Source of the DNA: Flavobacterium sp.
GTDB taxonomy: Bacteria > Bacteroidota > Bacteroidia > Flavobacteriales > Flavobacteriaceae
Assembly (NCBI GenBank): GCA_016721735.1
Contig: JADKHM010000004.1
Span: 293,877-357,876 of the forward strand
DNA length: 64,000 bases
Direction: 5' to 3'
Both the position numbers and the translations under genes were made by a program. Shown piece by piece: positions 47,404 through 56,722 of the stretch (position 1 is the stretch's first letter; each line of letters begins with the position of its first letter). The notes under the pieces were generated by a model, which saw nothing but the letters and a program-made list of their open reading frames with translations, searched no databases and was not told where the DNA came from.

Positions 47404-48135
47404 ATGAAAAATTCACTTTTACTGCTTATTAGTCTACTCTTTATTCCATTTTACAGTCACTCACAGTGGAGCTCTAGAGAAAAAATCAAAGGAAATGGTC
47501 ATGTCATTTCAAAGAATATAACTACCTCCAGTTATGATAAAGTCTTGGTCAATGGCTTTTTTGATGTTGAACTCCAAAGCGGAGAAGAAGGAAAAATTGT
47601 GATCAAAGGCGAAGAGAATATCATTGAATTTGTAGTATTCACCGTCGAAAATAATGCTTTAAAAATTGCTACAGAAAAAGGAAAATATATTGTGCCAAGC
47701 AATGGAAAAAAAGTACAAATCACTGTTCCGTTTGAAAGCATAAATGAAGTTTCACTTTGTGGTTCAGGCGATATTAATTCAAAAAATACCATAACTTCTG
47801 ACAACTTTTTGTGCGACCTTTCTGGCTCTGGCGATATTAACCTCGCGGTCAATGCAAAAAATATAAAGGCATCCGTTTCAGGCTCTGGCGATTTAGTTCT
47901 TGCGGGTGAAAGTACAAATGTTCAATTTAGAATTACTGGGTCTGGCGACTTGAATGCGGCAAAACTAAAAAGCAACAATGCCGAAGCGGATGTCACCGGA
48001 TCAGGCGATTGCAAAGTTTATTGCACAGACAATTTAGAAGCTCGCGTCACAGGCTCTGGAGATATTACTTATATGGGAGATCCAGCAAAGAAAGACACTA
48101 AAGTCACTGGTTCTGGTGACATTTCCAAAGGTTAA
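47404..48135 (+). CDS. Head-GIN (DUF2807) domain secreted protein
   Basis: A 243-residue protein with a signal peptide (MKNSLLLLISLLFIPFYSHSQ). DUF2807 follows: VINGFFDVELQSGE-type start (SYDKVLVNGFFDVEL), then at least seven regularly spaced GSGDI or GSGDL turns (CGSGDINSK, SGSGDINLA, TGSGDLNAA, TGSGDITYM, TGSGDISKG). These form a single-stranded beta-helix. It is the last gene of the sigma-factor operon, 36 nt behind the DUF4097-like gene, and a terminator follows. It is probably an envelope or surface protein with unknown partner. Confidence 0.92.
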   Translation: MKNSLLLLISLLFIPFYSHSQWSSREKIKGNGHVISKNITTSSYDKVLVNGFFDVELQSGEEGKIVIKGEENIIEFVVFTVENNALKIATEKGKYIVPSNGKKVQITVPFESINEVSLCGSGDINSKNTITSDNFLCDLSGSGDINLAVNAKNIKASVSGSGDLVLAGESTNVQFRITGSGDLNAAKLKSNNAEADVTGSGDCKVYCTDNLEARVTGSGDITYMGDPAKKDTKVTGSGDISKG

Positions 48136-48160
48136 ATTTATAAAAGGTAAATTGGGAGAG

Positions 48161-48190
48161 GCGCTTTACTCAGGTAAGGCGCTTTTTTTT
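48161..48190 (+). terminator. Rho-independent terminator after the head-GIN gene
   Basis: GCGCTTTAC and GTAAGGCGC pair with one G-U wobble on the plus strand and are followed by eight T. The hairpin overlaps the 3' end of the converging MFS gene. Confidence 0.82.
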
Positions 48191-49494
48191 GGAATTCGTT
48201 TTAGTAAAATGACACCAATCACAAAGAAAATACCTAAGAAAACAATAGCAAATCTTGGACTTCCGGTAATTTGATCAATGATACCGTATACACACATTCC
48301 GATGACAATGCCAATTTTTTCAGCTACATCATAAAAACTAAAAAAGGATGCGGTATCTTCTGTTTCAGGAAGTAATTTTGAGTACGTTGAACGCGATAGC
48401 GCTTGAATACCGCCCATTACTAATCCGACTAAGGCTGCCATGACGTAAAAGTGAATGGGTAAGGTAATGAAATACGCCAAGACACATAGAACAATCCAAA
48501 TACAATTGATCGTAATTAGCGTGGGAATGTTTCCGTATTTTTCCGATGCTTTTGATGTAAAAGTGGCGCCAATGACCGCAACCAATTGAATCAATAAAAT
48601 ACAAATGATTAATCCAGTGGTGCTTTGACTTTTAGATTCCCAAGCCACTTCTTGAGCGCCAAAATAAGTAGCAATCAGCATTACCGTTTGAACCGCCATG
48701 CTGTACACAAAAAAACCTTTCAAATACGATTTTAGGATCCTATTTTCTTCCAATAAATGCCAGACTTTTTTTAATTCTCTAAAACCATTTAGAATGACAT
48801 CTTTGCTCACTTTTCGATCTGCATTGACATTTCCTTTGGGCAAATAGAAATAAGTATATTGACTAAAAACCATCCACCAAATACCGACCATAACAAACGA
48901 ATACCGCATGGCTTTCATCGCTGCCTCGCCTTCAGTTCCTGAAATGTGAAACAATTGTGGCTTCATGACCATTGCCAAATTGACAATTAAAAGCAACACA
49001 CTTCCAATATAACCCAATGAATATCCTTTGGCACTAATTTGGTCTTGCTGTTCTGTAAATGCGATGTCTGGTAAGTACGAGTTGTAAAAAACTAAACTCC
49101 CCCAATAGCCTATCAATCCTAAAAAGTAAAATAGCAAACTACTATAAATCGATTCTAGGCTAAACCAATTCAAACCTGTACAAGCAATAGCTCCCATATA
49201 GCAAAAGAACTTCATAAAATTCTTCTTGTTTCCTACATAATCGGAAATTCCAGAAAGAAGTGGCGAAATAAATGCCACTACCAAAAAAGCTGCAGCGGTG
49301 ACAAAACTAATTAAGGCAGAATTTTTTAATTCCATTCCAAAAACATGAATGTAATGATTTCGGTCAGTAAAAAGCGCTTCATAAAAAATTGGAAATATTG
49401 CCGAGGAAATCACCAGCGGATAAACCGAGTTCGCCCAATCATAAAATGCCCATGCGTTTAATAATTTCTTGTCTCCTTTTGGTAAGTTTGCCAT
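48166..49494 (-). CDS. UMF1/Atg22-type MFS transporter
   Basis: A 442-residue, 12-helix membrane transporter of the UMF1 family (bacterial relatives of the yeast vacuolar effluxer Atg22). WAFYDWANSVYPLVISSAIFPIFY is the family N-terminus (core: FYDWANSVYPLV). VYNSYLPDIA-type loop 2 (FYNSYLPDIAF), SAKGYSLGYIGS and GGIQALSRSTYSKLLPE are also conserved. The ATG at 49494 was chosen; the open frame extends only two codons further, to TTG. The substrate is not known; amino-acid or peptide efflux has been suggested for relatives. Its end overlaps a terminator serving the opposite strand. Confidence 0.9.
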   Translation of the reverse strand: MANLPKGDKKLLNAWAFYDWANSVYPLVISSAIFPIFYEALFTDRNHYIHVFGMELKNSALISFVTAAAFLVVAFISPLLSGISDYVGNKKNFMKFFCYMGAIACTGLNWFSLESIYSSLLFYFLGLIGYWGSLVFYNSYLPDIAFTEQQDQISAKGYSLGYIGSVLLLIVNLAMVMKPQLFHISGTEGEAAMKAMRYSFVMVGIWWMVFSQYTYFYLPKGNVNADRKVSKDVILNGFRELKKVWHLLEENRILKSYLKGFFVYSMAVQTVMLIATYFGAQEVAWESKSQSTTGLIICILLIQLVAVIGATFTSKASEKYGNIPTLITINCIWIVLCVLAYFITLPIHFYVMAALVGLVMGGIQALSRSTYSKLLPETEDTASFFSFYDVAEKIGIVIGMCVYGIIDQITGSPRFAIVFLGIFFVIGVILLKRIPKKSALPE

Positions 49495-49649
49495 GTTCAA
49501 TTATATTATGAATTGATAAAGCGAATTTATTTTAAATTTGTTTACAAAAGTTCAAACCGTGTTATTTTAGAATTAAATATTTTAATTTCTTCTGATATTA
49601 AACTTCTACTTGGTATGGTCGTCTTAGGCTAAATTAAAAAAGCACAATC

Positions 49650-50946
49650 ATGAAAAAAATAGCACTACTTTTTGTCTTCACTTTATTTGTATTCACCATA
49701 GATACTTTTGCTCAGCCATTATACTATCCGCCATTAAGCACTTCGGCAACTTGGGAAACTACCGATCCAACGACATTAAATTGGTGTCCAGAAAGAATCA
49801 ACAATTTATACGCCTTTCTCGAACAAGAAAACACCAAAGGATTTATAATTTTGAAAGATGGAAAAATCGTATTAGAAAAATACTTCGGGACCTTTACTGA
49901 TCAAAGTTTATGGTATTGGGCCTCTGCAGGAAAAACCATCACCTCATTCTTAGTTGGCAAAGCGCAAGAAGAAAATCTATTGAATATTAATGACAGAAGC
50001 TCAATATATTTAGGCACAGGCTGGACCAATTGTACGCTGCCGCAAGAAAATAATATTACCATCAAAAACCAACTGACGATGACTTCTGGACTTAATGATG
50101 GAGTTACAGACAATCACTGCACCTTACCGAGTTGCCTAGATTATTTGGCAGACGCTGGAACACGATGGGCGTATCACAATGCACCATACACTTTGTTAGA
50201 TAATGTCTTAGAAAACGCAACTTCTCAAAATCTGAATACTTACACACAATTGAAATTGAAAAACCCGACAGGTATGACCGGAGGTTGGGCAACTGTCGAC
50301 TATGACAATGTATTTTATAGCAACGTCAGAAGCATGGCTCGTTTCGGTTTATTGATGCAAGGTAATGGGGCGTGGAATGGGAATCAATTAATCAATAGCA
50401 CCTATTTTAATGAGATGATTAATACGTCTCAAACACTAAACAAATCCTATGGCTATTTATGGTGGCTCAACGGAAAGCAAAGTTTTATGGTGCCAACAAG
50501 TCAAATTGTTTTTCCCGGTTCTTATGCGCCAGATGCGCCAGATGACATGTTTGCTGGAATTGGAAAGAACGGTCAAATTGTGAGTATTGCGCCTGGTCGA
50601 GGTTTGGTTGTAATACGAATGGGAGACGCGCCCGATTCTTCAGAAGTTCCTTTTACATTATGCAATCAAATTTGGCAGAAAATTAATGAACTCGATTGTA
50701 ATTTAGCGATTTAATCATGAGAAAAACAAGTTTGTCATAATACCCAATCCTGCAACAAATTCCATTGCCATTTCCAACATTACGTCTGAAAACTACACGG
50801 TTGAAATCTTTAGTGTAATTGGTAACAGTGTTTTAAGAGTCGCTAATCAAAATAGCATTGATATTTCAAAACTTGCGCCTGGAGTTTACATGGTTTTGGT
50901 TCGACAAGGAAATCAAACCCAAATTCAAAAGCTAATCAAGAAATAA
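49650..50946 (+). pseudogene. Secreted beta-lactamase-fold serine hydrolase with T9SS domain split off by a frameshift
   Basis: The open part (49650-50714, 354 residues) has a signal peptide (ending TFAQ) and a class C beta-lactamase / penicillin-binding fold: nucleophile motif S92-A-G-K95, YHN as the tyrosine motif and KNGQIVSIAPGRGLVVI near the end. The frame stops at LAI-TAA. One base on, the sequence codes for NHEKNKFVIIPNPATNSIAI, IFSVIGNSVLRV, LAPGVYMVLVRQG and QKLIKK, a complete T9SS type A sorting domain ending at 50946. Deleting one T at 50710-50712 joins the two as LAI-NHEKNKF. If the shift is real, the enzyme loses its export signal; if it is an error, this is a 431-residue T9SS cargo. 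The substrate (peptide, ester or beta-lactam) is unknown. Confidence 0.87.
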
Positions 50947-50953
50947 AGTCCAT

Positions 50954-50986
50954 AAAAAAAGCCATTCTCTGCGATGGCTTTTTTTT
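50954..50986. terminator. Bidirectional rho-independent terminator
   Basis: AAAAAAAGCCAT and ATGGCTTTTTTT form a 12-bp stem over an 8-nt loop. It separates the converging hydrolase and M48 peptidase genes. It starts just past the T9SS domain stop at 50946, which supports that longer gene end. Confidence 0.92.
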
Positions 50987-50991
50987 ATCTT

Positions 50992-51804
50992 TTATTTGAA
51001 TACTACACCAAATTTTGCAGCCTCTGCTTTTGCTTCTGGAATCAAACTTCTGATGTTTGCAATTCGAGTAGCATCTGACGGGTGCGTGCTCATAAATTCA
51101 GGCGGCGCTTGGCCACCCGCTTTAGCTGACATCCGTTCCCAAAACAAAACAGCTTGATCTGGATTGTATCCAGCCAATGCCATTAAAGTTAACCCAATTT
51201 TATCAGCTTCACTTTCGTGCCCTCTACTAAAAGGAAGCATCACGCCCACTTGCGAACCCAATCCATACGCCTGCTGAAAAATGGCTTGCGTTTCTTCTGT
51301 CTTTCCAGAAGTGGCAACGGCTACACCAACTGCACCCAATTGTTGCAACTGTGCCGCACTCATTCGTTGGGCACCATGATTGGCGAGGGCATGAGAAACT
51401 TCGTGTCCCATCACCGTGGCTAATCCAGCTTCGTCCTTAGTAATAGGCAATATACCGGAATAAACGACAATCTTTCCGCCGGGCATACACCAAGCATTGA
51501 CTTCCTTACTATCCACTAATTTATATTCCCACTCGTATCCGTTCAAGTAGTCACCTTGACCATGTGCCTTCAACCAACGTTCTGCAGCATTTTTTATTTT
51601 GATACCAACTGTTTCAACAGTTTTGGCATCTGAAGTTCCAATAACCACCTTATTTTCTTTCAAGAAAGTCCCATACTGCTGAAATGCCATAGGGAAAAGT
51701 TGACTGTTAGGGACAAAGTTTAAGACCTTTTTTCCTGTAAAAGGATTCGTTGCACAAGAAAACACGAGGACTATAAAACCAACAAGGGCAATTAGCTTTT
51801 TCAT
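50992..51804 (-). CDS. M48-family metallopeptidase lipoprotein (LoiP/BepA-like)
   Basis: A 270-residue zinc peptidase of the periplasm or outer membrane that degrades misfolded envelope proteins. The signal MKKLIALVGFIVLVFSC has a lipobox cysteine at 17. The zinc site HEVSH is at 134-138 (VMGHEVSHALANHG), with the third ligand in SRGHESEADKIGL. GGKIVVYSGILP and FMSTHPSDATRIANI are conserved M48 motifs. Single gene. Confidence 0.94.
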   Translation of the reverse strand: MKKLIALVGFIVLVFSCATNPFTGKKVLNFVPNSQLFPMAFQQYGTFLKENKVVIGTSDAKTVETVGIKIKNAAERWLKAHGQGDYLNGYEWEYKLVDSKEVNAWCMPGGKIVVYSGILPITKDEAGLATVMGHEVSHALANHGAQRMSAAQLQQLGAVGVAVATSGKTEETQAIFQQAYGLGSQVGVMLPFSRGHESEADKIGLTLMALAGYNPDQAVLFWERMSAKAGGQAPPEFMSTHPSDATRIANIRSLIPEAKAEAAKFGVVFK

Positions 51805-51878
51805 TTTTAGAATTTATGATAAGCACAAAGGTATAGGAGATTCGGCAATAAAATCAAGTTAAAACCTTTAAAATTTTC

Positions 51879-54275
51879 TTATCCTATGAAATGCAATTCT
51901 GAAAATTCTTTATCAATTATCAAACTGTGCTTTCCGTCAAAATGAACTTTATCAAAAGAAACTAACTCGTTATCAATTTCAATCTTCTTGATTTTAAATG
52001 GTAAGCCATGCAAATTGATTTTAAACTTAGCATAATTGGTTTCGAATTTTCCTTCTTTATGTTGCTGAATAATCAAATCGGTTTCCTTTCCTCTCAACGT
52101 AAATGTTGCCAAACTAAATCGACCTTTATTATAATCGTAACCATCTTGTGCATCTTCATAAAGCACAGATTTTTCTTTGCCAATTTTGAAATAAACATCT
52201 AAGGAAATTTCTTCAAATTCTAATTCACCAACAAATTGTTGCACTGGATATTTAGGAATAATCGCGCCTTCTTTAACAAAAATCGGAATTTGATCATAAT
52301 CGGTTTTAACCCAAAGTTCTTTGCGACCAGAAACCAATTCATCCGTCCAGAAGTTATACCAATTGCCAATTGGCAAATACATACGTCGACCTTGTGCATT
52401 AGGTTCTAAAATCGGGCAAACCAAAATTTGATTTCCAAAGATAAATTCGTCAGTACGATAATGGGTTTGGGAATCATCTTGATCAAAGTAAAAAAGTGGT
52501 TTCAACATAGGCACACCATCGTTGATATATTCCCAAAACATGGTATACAAATAAGGCAACAATTGATAGCGCAACTCGACAAATTTCCGAGTAATGTTGA
52601 TGACATCAATATCAAACGACCAAGGTTCTTGATCGCCGTGATCACCAGAAGAGTGCGTTCTACAAAATGGGTGAAATACGCCCAATTGAATCCAACGCGC
52701 GTACAATTCACCAGACGGCTGTTCGGCAAATCCACCGATATCAGAACCCGTGAATCCCATTCCAGAAATCGACATCCGTTGCATTTGAATATTCGCAATC
52801 CACAAATGTTCCCAACTGGCTACGTTGTCGCCTGTCCAAGATGAAGTGTAGCGCTGCGCTCCTGAATAGGCAGAACGTGTAATAATAAAAGGACGTTTTG
52901 GATATGCAAATTGCTTCACGCCTTCATAGGTCGCGCGTGCCATTTGCGTTCCATATATATTATGTGCTTTTCTATGGCTGCATGGATTTCCGTCGTAATC
53001 GTGGCGCACATCCATCGGGAATGTTTTTCCAGGAACCTCCATCACGGCTGGCTCGTTCATATCGTTCCAAACGCCTTTTACGCCAAAATCAGAAATCAAT
53101 TCTTTGAATAATCCTGCCCACCATTCGCGCACTTCTGGATTGGTATAATCTGGGAAGTTACATTCGCCTGGCCACACTTTTCCTTTCATATAAGGACCGT
53201 CAGCTCTTTTGCAGAAATAATCTTTTTCTAAAGCTTCTTTATAAACCCAATATTCTTTGTCGATTTTAATTCCAGGATCGATAATCACAACGGTTTTGAA
53301 ACCATCCTCCGCCAATTCTGCCACCATTCTTTTTGGATCTGGGAAGTATTCTTTGTTCCAAGTAAAACAGCGAAATCCATCCATATAATCGATGTCGAGA
53401 TAAATCGCATCACATGGAATTCTTAATTCACGGAATTTAGAAGTCACTTCTTTTACTTTACTTTCCGGATAGTAACTCCATTTGCACTGATGATAGCCCA
53501 AAGCCCATAACGGCGGTAATTCTGGTTTTCCAGTTAGATGCGTGTAAGTGGTTACCACATCTTGCAACTGTGGACCGTAGATAAAATAGTAATTCATTTC
53601 ACCACCATCAGCCCAAAAACTCATTACGTTTCGCTTTTCATGGCAGAAATCGAAAGTTGTTTTGAATGTATTGTCGAAGAAAATACCGTAAGCGTGCTTA
53701 TGATGCAGTCCGATATAAAACGGAACTACTTTATATAATGGCTCTTGATCTTTTTGAAATGCATATTGATCGGTTGCCCAATTCTCTACTCTTTTACCTT
53801 TAAGATTGGCGTGCGATGCCTTGTCTCCCATGCCATAAAAGCATTCTCCTTCTTTGGAAGCCTTGCTCATTTTGACAATATTTCCACCGTAATGATAGCT
53901 TTCTTCCCAGTGAAAACCCAATTCATCTTCTAAGATGCAAGTCCCTTCGATATCATGAATCGCAACTCGTAAATCTACTTTATCAATAGAACAAACAACT
54001 TTACTGGTTTTGATCTTATAACATGTTGTCTCTTCGGTTACTTCCAAAAAGTTGTAGCCATGCGACTGTGTTTTGTCGATAGCATAGGAAAAATCTTTGC
54101 TGAAATAGCCTTTTGTAGTGTATCTGAAACGAATTAAACTGTCTCTGAGAACAGTAATTTTTAGAATTACGCTATTGTCTGTGTAGAAATAAACACTGTC
54201 AACATCTTTTTTAAACTCAACAATATTCGATGGATATAAATCGCCTTTGTATTCTAATTCGGTATTTGTAATCAT
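51879..54275 (-). CDS. Glycoside hydrolase family 31 alpha-glucosidase
   Basis: A 798-residue GH31 enzyme that cleaves alpha-linked glucose from maltodextrins or related glycosides. The nucleophile is D405 in WNDMNEPAV and the general acid/base is D483 in WTGDN. Other family marks are LPPLWALGYHQCKWSYYPE, PCDAIYLDIDYMDGFRCFTW and MSISGMGFTGSDIGGF (short cores: GYHQCKWSY, DIDYMDG, GSDIGGF). No signal peptide is seen, so it is probably cytoplasmic. It lies beside glgB, maltokinase and glgE, which points to internal glucan turnover. A LacI-type operator and a -7 element lie upstream. Confidence 0.95.
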   Translation of the reverse strand: MITNTELEYKGDLYPSNIVEFKKDVDSVYFYTDNSVILKITVLRDSLIRFRYTTKGYFSKDFSYAIDKTQSHGYNFLEVTEETTCYKIKTSKVVCSIDKVDLRVAIHDIEGTCILEDELGFHWEESYHYGGNIVKMSKASKEGECFYGMGDKASHANLKGKRVENWATDQYAFQKDQEPLYKVVPFYIGLHHKHAYGIFFDNTFKTTFDFCHEKRNVMSFWADGGEMNYYFIYGPQLQDVVTTYTHLTGKPELPPLWALGYHQCKWSYYPESKVKEVTSKFRELRIPCDAIYLDIDYMDGFRCFTWNKEYFPDPKRMVAELAEDGFKTVVIIDPGIKIDKEYWVYKEALEKDYFCKRADGPYMKGKVWPGECNFPDYTNPEVREWWAGLFKELISDFGVKGVWNDMNEPAVMEVPGKTFPMDVRHDYDGNPCSHRKAHNIYGTQMARATYEGVKQFAYPKRPFIITRSAYSGAQRYTSSWTGDNVASWEHLWIANIQMQRMSISGMGFTGSDIGGFAEQPSGELYARWIQLGVFHPFCRTHSSGDHGDQEPWSFDIDVINITRKFVELRYQLLPYLYTMFWEYINDGVPMLKPLFYFDQDDSQTHYRTDEFIFGNQILVCPILEPNAQGRRMYLPIGNWYNFWTDELVSGRKELWVKTDYDQIPIFVKEGAIIPKYPVQQFVGELEFEEISLDVYFKIGKEKSVLYEDAQDGYDYNKGRFSLATFTLRGKETDLIIQQHKEGKFETNYAKFKINLHGLPFKIKKIEIDNELVSFDKVHFDGKHSLIIDKEFSELHFIG

Positions 54276-54323
54276 AGCTTCATTTTGATTATGGGGCGGC
54301 TTTTAGGCATGCCGCAAAGGTTT

Positions 54324-54331
54324 CAAACTTA
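54324..54331 (-). promoter_or_regulatory. Bacteroidota -7 promoter element for the GH31 gene
   Basis: TAAGTTTG on the minus strand matches TAnnTTTG, 48 nt before the GH31 ATG. No -33 element stands out. Confidence 0.5.
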
Positions 54332-54372
54332 CAAAAATTGTCAATGAATTGAAGTGAATTTTGCTAATTTTC

Positions 54373-54388
54373 ACGCAAACGTTTTCGT
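54373..54388. promoter_or_regulatory. LacI-family-type operator upstream of the GH31 gene
   Basis: ACGCAAACGTTTTCGT is a near-perfect palindrome differing in one base from the perfect copy at 8777-8792. It lies 41 nt upstream of the GH31 -7 element. The rest of the 319-nt gap (54276-54594) shows no gene. Confidence 0.65.
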
Positions 54389-54594
54389 TATTTAATTGAC
54401 TAAAAGGCGTCGTGAATTCCAAAGTTTTCAAAAACGGAAAACTCATAAACTTGGCTTGTTCTAGAGGTAAATTTACTCCTACCATGCTATAAATCACACG
54501 TTTTGTCTGAAATATTGGTTTTCTGTCGATTTAATAAGGTAAGTTCATTTGGGTTTTCTACTTTGGACTTACCAAAATCTTAAACCTTATTATT

Positions 54595-54744
54595 ATGAAA
54601 GCAAACCCTACCCTTAGAGTTGTTCATCGACTGATGATTGAAAAACCAGAATTAGACCCTGCATTTGAAGATACAGAATTGCATGTGGTATCGATGAATA
54701 AGCCACAAGATAATTACGACTACTATCCAGATTTCGGAATATAG
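54595..54744 (+). CDS. Small hypothetical protein (49 residues)
   Basis: ATG at 54595 opens MKANPTLRVVHRLMIEKPEL and continues through an acidic middle (DPAFEDTELHVVSM) to an aromatic tail (NYDYYPDFGI) before TAG. It lies alone between the divergent GH31 gene and the converging glgB. The composition (acidic, Tyr-rich end) looks protein-like and codon choice resembles the neighbours. There is no recognisable family, signal peptide or membrane segment. Upstream TACTTTGG is a near miss to the -7 consensus. It could be a real small protein of glucan metabolism or a chance frame. Confidence 0.5.
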   Translation: MKANPTLRVVHRLMIEKPELDPAFEDTELHVVSMNKPQDNYDYYPDFGI

Positions 54745-54782
54745 TAGCTTAATTACTTAAATCAGTTTAAGCAAGTAGAAAC

Positions 54783-56687
54783 TTAACTAATCTTGAACAC
54801 CACAATGCTTAGTGGTGGCAAAGTCAATGCAGCTGAAAATTCACGACCGTTCCACGATTCTGCTTCGATCTTAATTGCTTTGGGATTGGTCACACCGCTT
54901 CCGCCGTATTGTGTTTCATCAGAATTGAATACTTGCGACAGTTTTCCTTTTTTAGGCAGACCGACGCGATAGTTTTCACGCACGACTGGCGTAAAGTTGC
55001 ATACGACAATCAAATCCTCTTTTGGGTTGTTTCCTTTGCGGATATAGGACATCACTGCATTTTGATCGTCAGAATAATTGATCCATTCGAAACCTTCTGG
55101 GCTGAACTGTTTTTCGTGCAGCGCTGGATTGTTTTTATATAAAGCATTCAAATCGGTAATTTCCTTTTTGATGCCTTCGTGATAGCCGAATTGCAATAAA
55201 TACCATTCTAAACTACCTTCAAAATTCCACTCCGCGCTTTGTCCGAATTCGGCGCCCATAAACAAAAGCTTAGTTCCGGGATGTGTAAACATATAGCCGT
55301 ATAACAAACGTAAATTGGCGAATTTTTGCCATTCATCACCTGGCATTCTTCCCGCTATAGATTTCTTTCCGTAAACAACTTCATCATGCGATAATGGCAA
55401 CATGAAGTTCTCCGAAAACGCATACGTCATCGAAAAAGTCAAATCGTTTTGATGGTATTTTCGATAGACTGGTTCCTTTTGAAAATACTGCAACGTATCG
55501 TGCATCCAGCCCATCATCCATTTCATGCCAAAGCCCAAACCGCCTGCGAAGGTTGGACGCGAAACCATTGGAAAGGAAGTGCTTTCTTCGGCTATGGTTT
55601 GAACGCCTTCAAAATTAGCATATACCGCTTCATTAAAATCTTTCAAGAAACTAATCGTGTCTAAATTCTCTCGTCCTCCAAAGATATTCGGTTCCCATTC
55701 GCCGTCTTTTCTTGAGTAATCTAGATATAACATCGAAGCAACAGCATCAACTCGTAATCCGTCAGCGTGATAATGTTGCAACCAGAAGAGTGCATTGCTA
55801 ATCAAGAACGACCGAACTTCATTGCGACCATAATTGAATACCAAACTTTTCCAATCTGGGTGATAGCCTTTTCTTCTGTCTGGGTGTTCGTATAAATTGG
55901 AACCGTCGAAATAACCCAAGCCATGCGCATCATCTGGGAAGTGTGAGGGAACCCAATCGAGGATGACTCCAATTCCGGCTTGGTGCAATTTATCGACCAA
56001 CACCATAAAATCTTGAGGTTTCCCAAAGCGCGAAGTCGGCGCGAAATAACCTACCAACTGATAACCCCAAGACGGATCATAAGGATATTCCATGATCGGC
56101 ATAAACTCGACGTGGGTAAACCCAACTTCTTTCACGTAACTCACCAATTGATCGGCAAGTTCGAGATAAGTCAAGAATTTTCCCTGGTCGTTTCTGCGCC
56201 ATGAACCCAAATGCACTTCATAAACAGAATAAGGTTTATCCAATCCGTTATGGTCTTTTCGGGATTTCATCCATTTATCGTCTTTCCACTTGTAGTCGAG
56301 ATCCCAAATGATGGAAGCAGTATGCGGTGGATGTTCGCAATATAAAGCAAACGGATCTGCTTTTTCGGTAATAACGCCGCCGTTGTTAGATTGTATTTTG
56401 TATTTGTATGTGGATCCTTTCTCAACACCAGGAATAAAACCTTCCCAAATGCCTGAAGCATCCCAACGTACCATTAGTTGATGCTCGCCTTGAATCCAAT
56501 AGTTGAAATCTCCAACGACAGAAACCGAGCGTGCCGATGGCGCCCAAACTGCGAAATACGTGCCTTTGACACCGTCAACTTCTATGAGGTGTGCGCCTAG
56601 TTTTTCGTAGAGACGGAAGTGCTTTCCGGCTTTGAATAAACTAATATCGAAATCAGTGAAAAGTGAATGGGGTTGTACTTTGCTCAT
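54783..56687 (-). CDS. glgB: 1,4-alpha-glucan branching enzyme
   Basis: A 634-residue GH13 enzyme that makes the alpha-1,6 branches of glycogen. The N-terminal CBM48 (about 30-125, YFAVWAPSARSVSVVGDFN) is followed by the catalytic barrel with nucleophile D314 in GLRVDAVASM and acid E367 in AEESTSFP, then LPLSHDEVVYGKKS. The C-terminal all-beta domain ends LPPLSIVVFKI. It is the short form, lacking the extra N-domain of E. coli GlgB. It shares a strand with the delta-60 protein, maltokinase and glgE genes upstream, which is consistent with the GlgE glycogen route. Confidence 0.96.
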   Translation of the reverse strand: MSKVQPHSLFTDFDISLFKAGKHFRLYEKLGAHLIEVDGVKGTYFAVWAPSARSVSVVGDFNYWIQGEHQLMVRWDASGIWEGFIPGVEKGSTYKYKIQSNNGGVITEKADPFALYCEHPPHTASIIWDLDYKWKDDKWMKSRKDHNGLDKPYSVYEVHLGSWRRNDQGKFLTYLELADQLVSYVKEVGFTHVEFMPIMEYPYDPSWGYQLVGYFAPTSRFGKPQDFMVLVDKLHQAGIGVILDWVPSHFPDDAHGLGYFDGSNLYEHPDRRKGYHPDWKSLVFNYGRNEVRSFLISNALFWLQHYHADGLRVDAVASMLYLDYSRKDGEWEPNIFGGRENLDTISFLKDFNEAVYANFEGVQTIAEESTSFPMVSRPTFAGGLGFGMKWMMGWMHDTLQYFQKEPVYRKYHQNDLTFSMTYAFSENFMLPLSHDEVVYGKKSIAGRMPGDEWQKFANLRLLYGYMFTHPGTKLLFMGAEFGQSAEWNFEGSLEWYLLQFGYHEGIKKEITDLNALYKNNPALHEKQFSPEGFEWINYSDDQNAVMSYIRKGNNPKEDLIVVCNFTPVVRENYRVGLPKKGKLSQVFNSDETQYGGSGVTNPKAIKIEAESWNGREFSAALTLPPLSIVVFKIS

Positions 56688-56722
56688 GGTTGAATTATTA
56701 TTTTTATCGCATTGAAGCGAAT

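Noticed and set aside
54303..54497. Minus-strand 64-residue open frame upstream of the GH31 gene
   Set aside because: It overlaps the operator and -7 element of the GH31 gene and has no signal or family motif.
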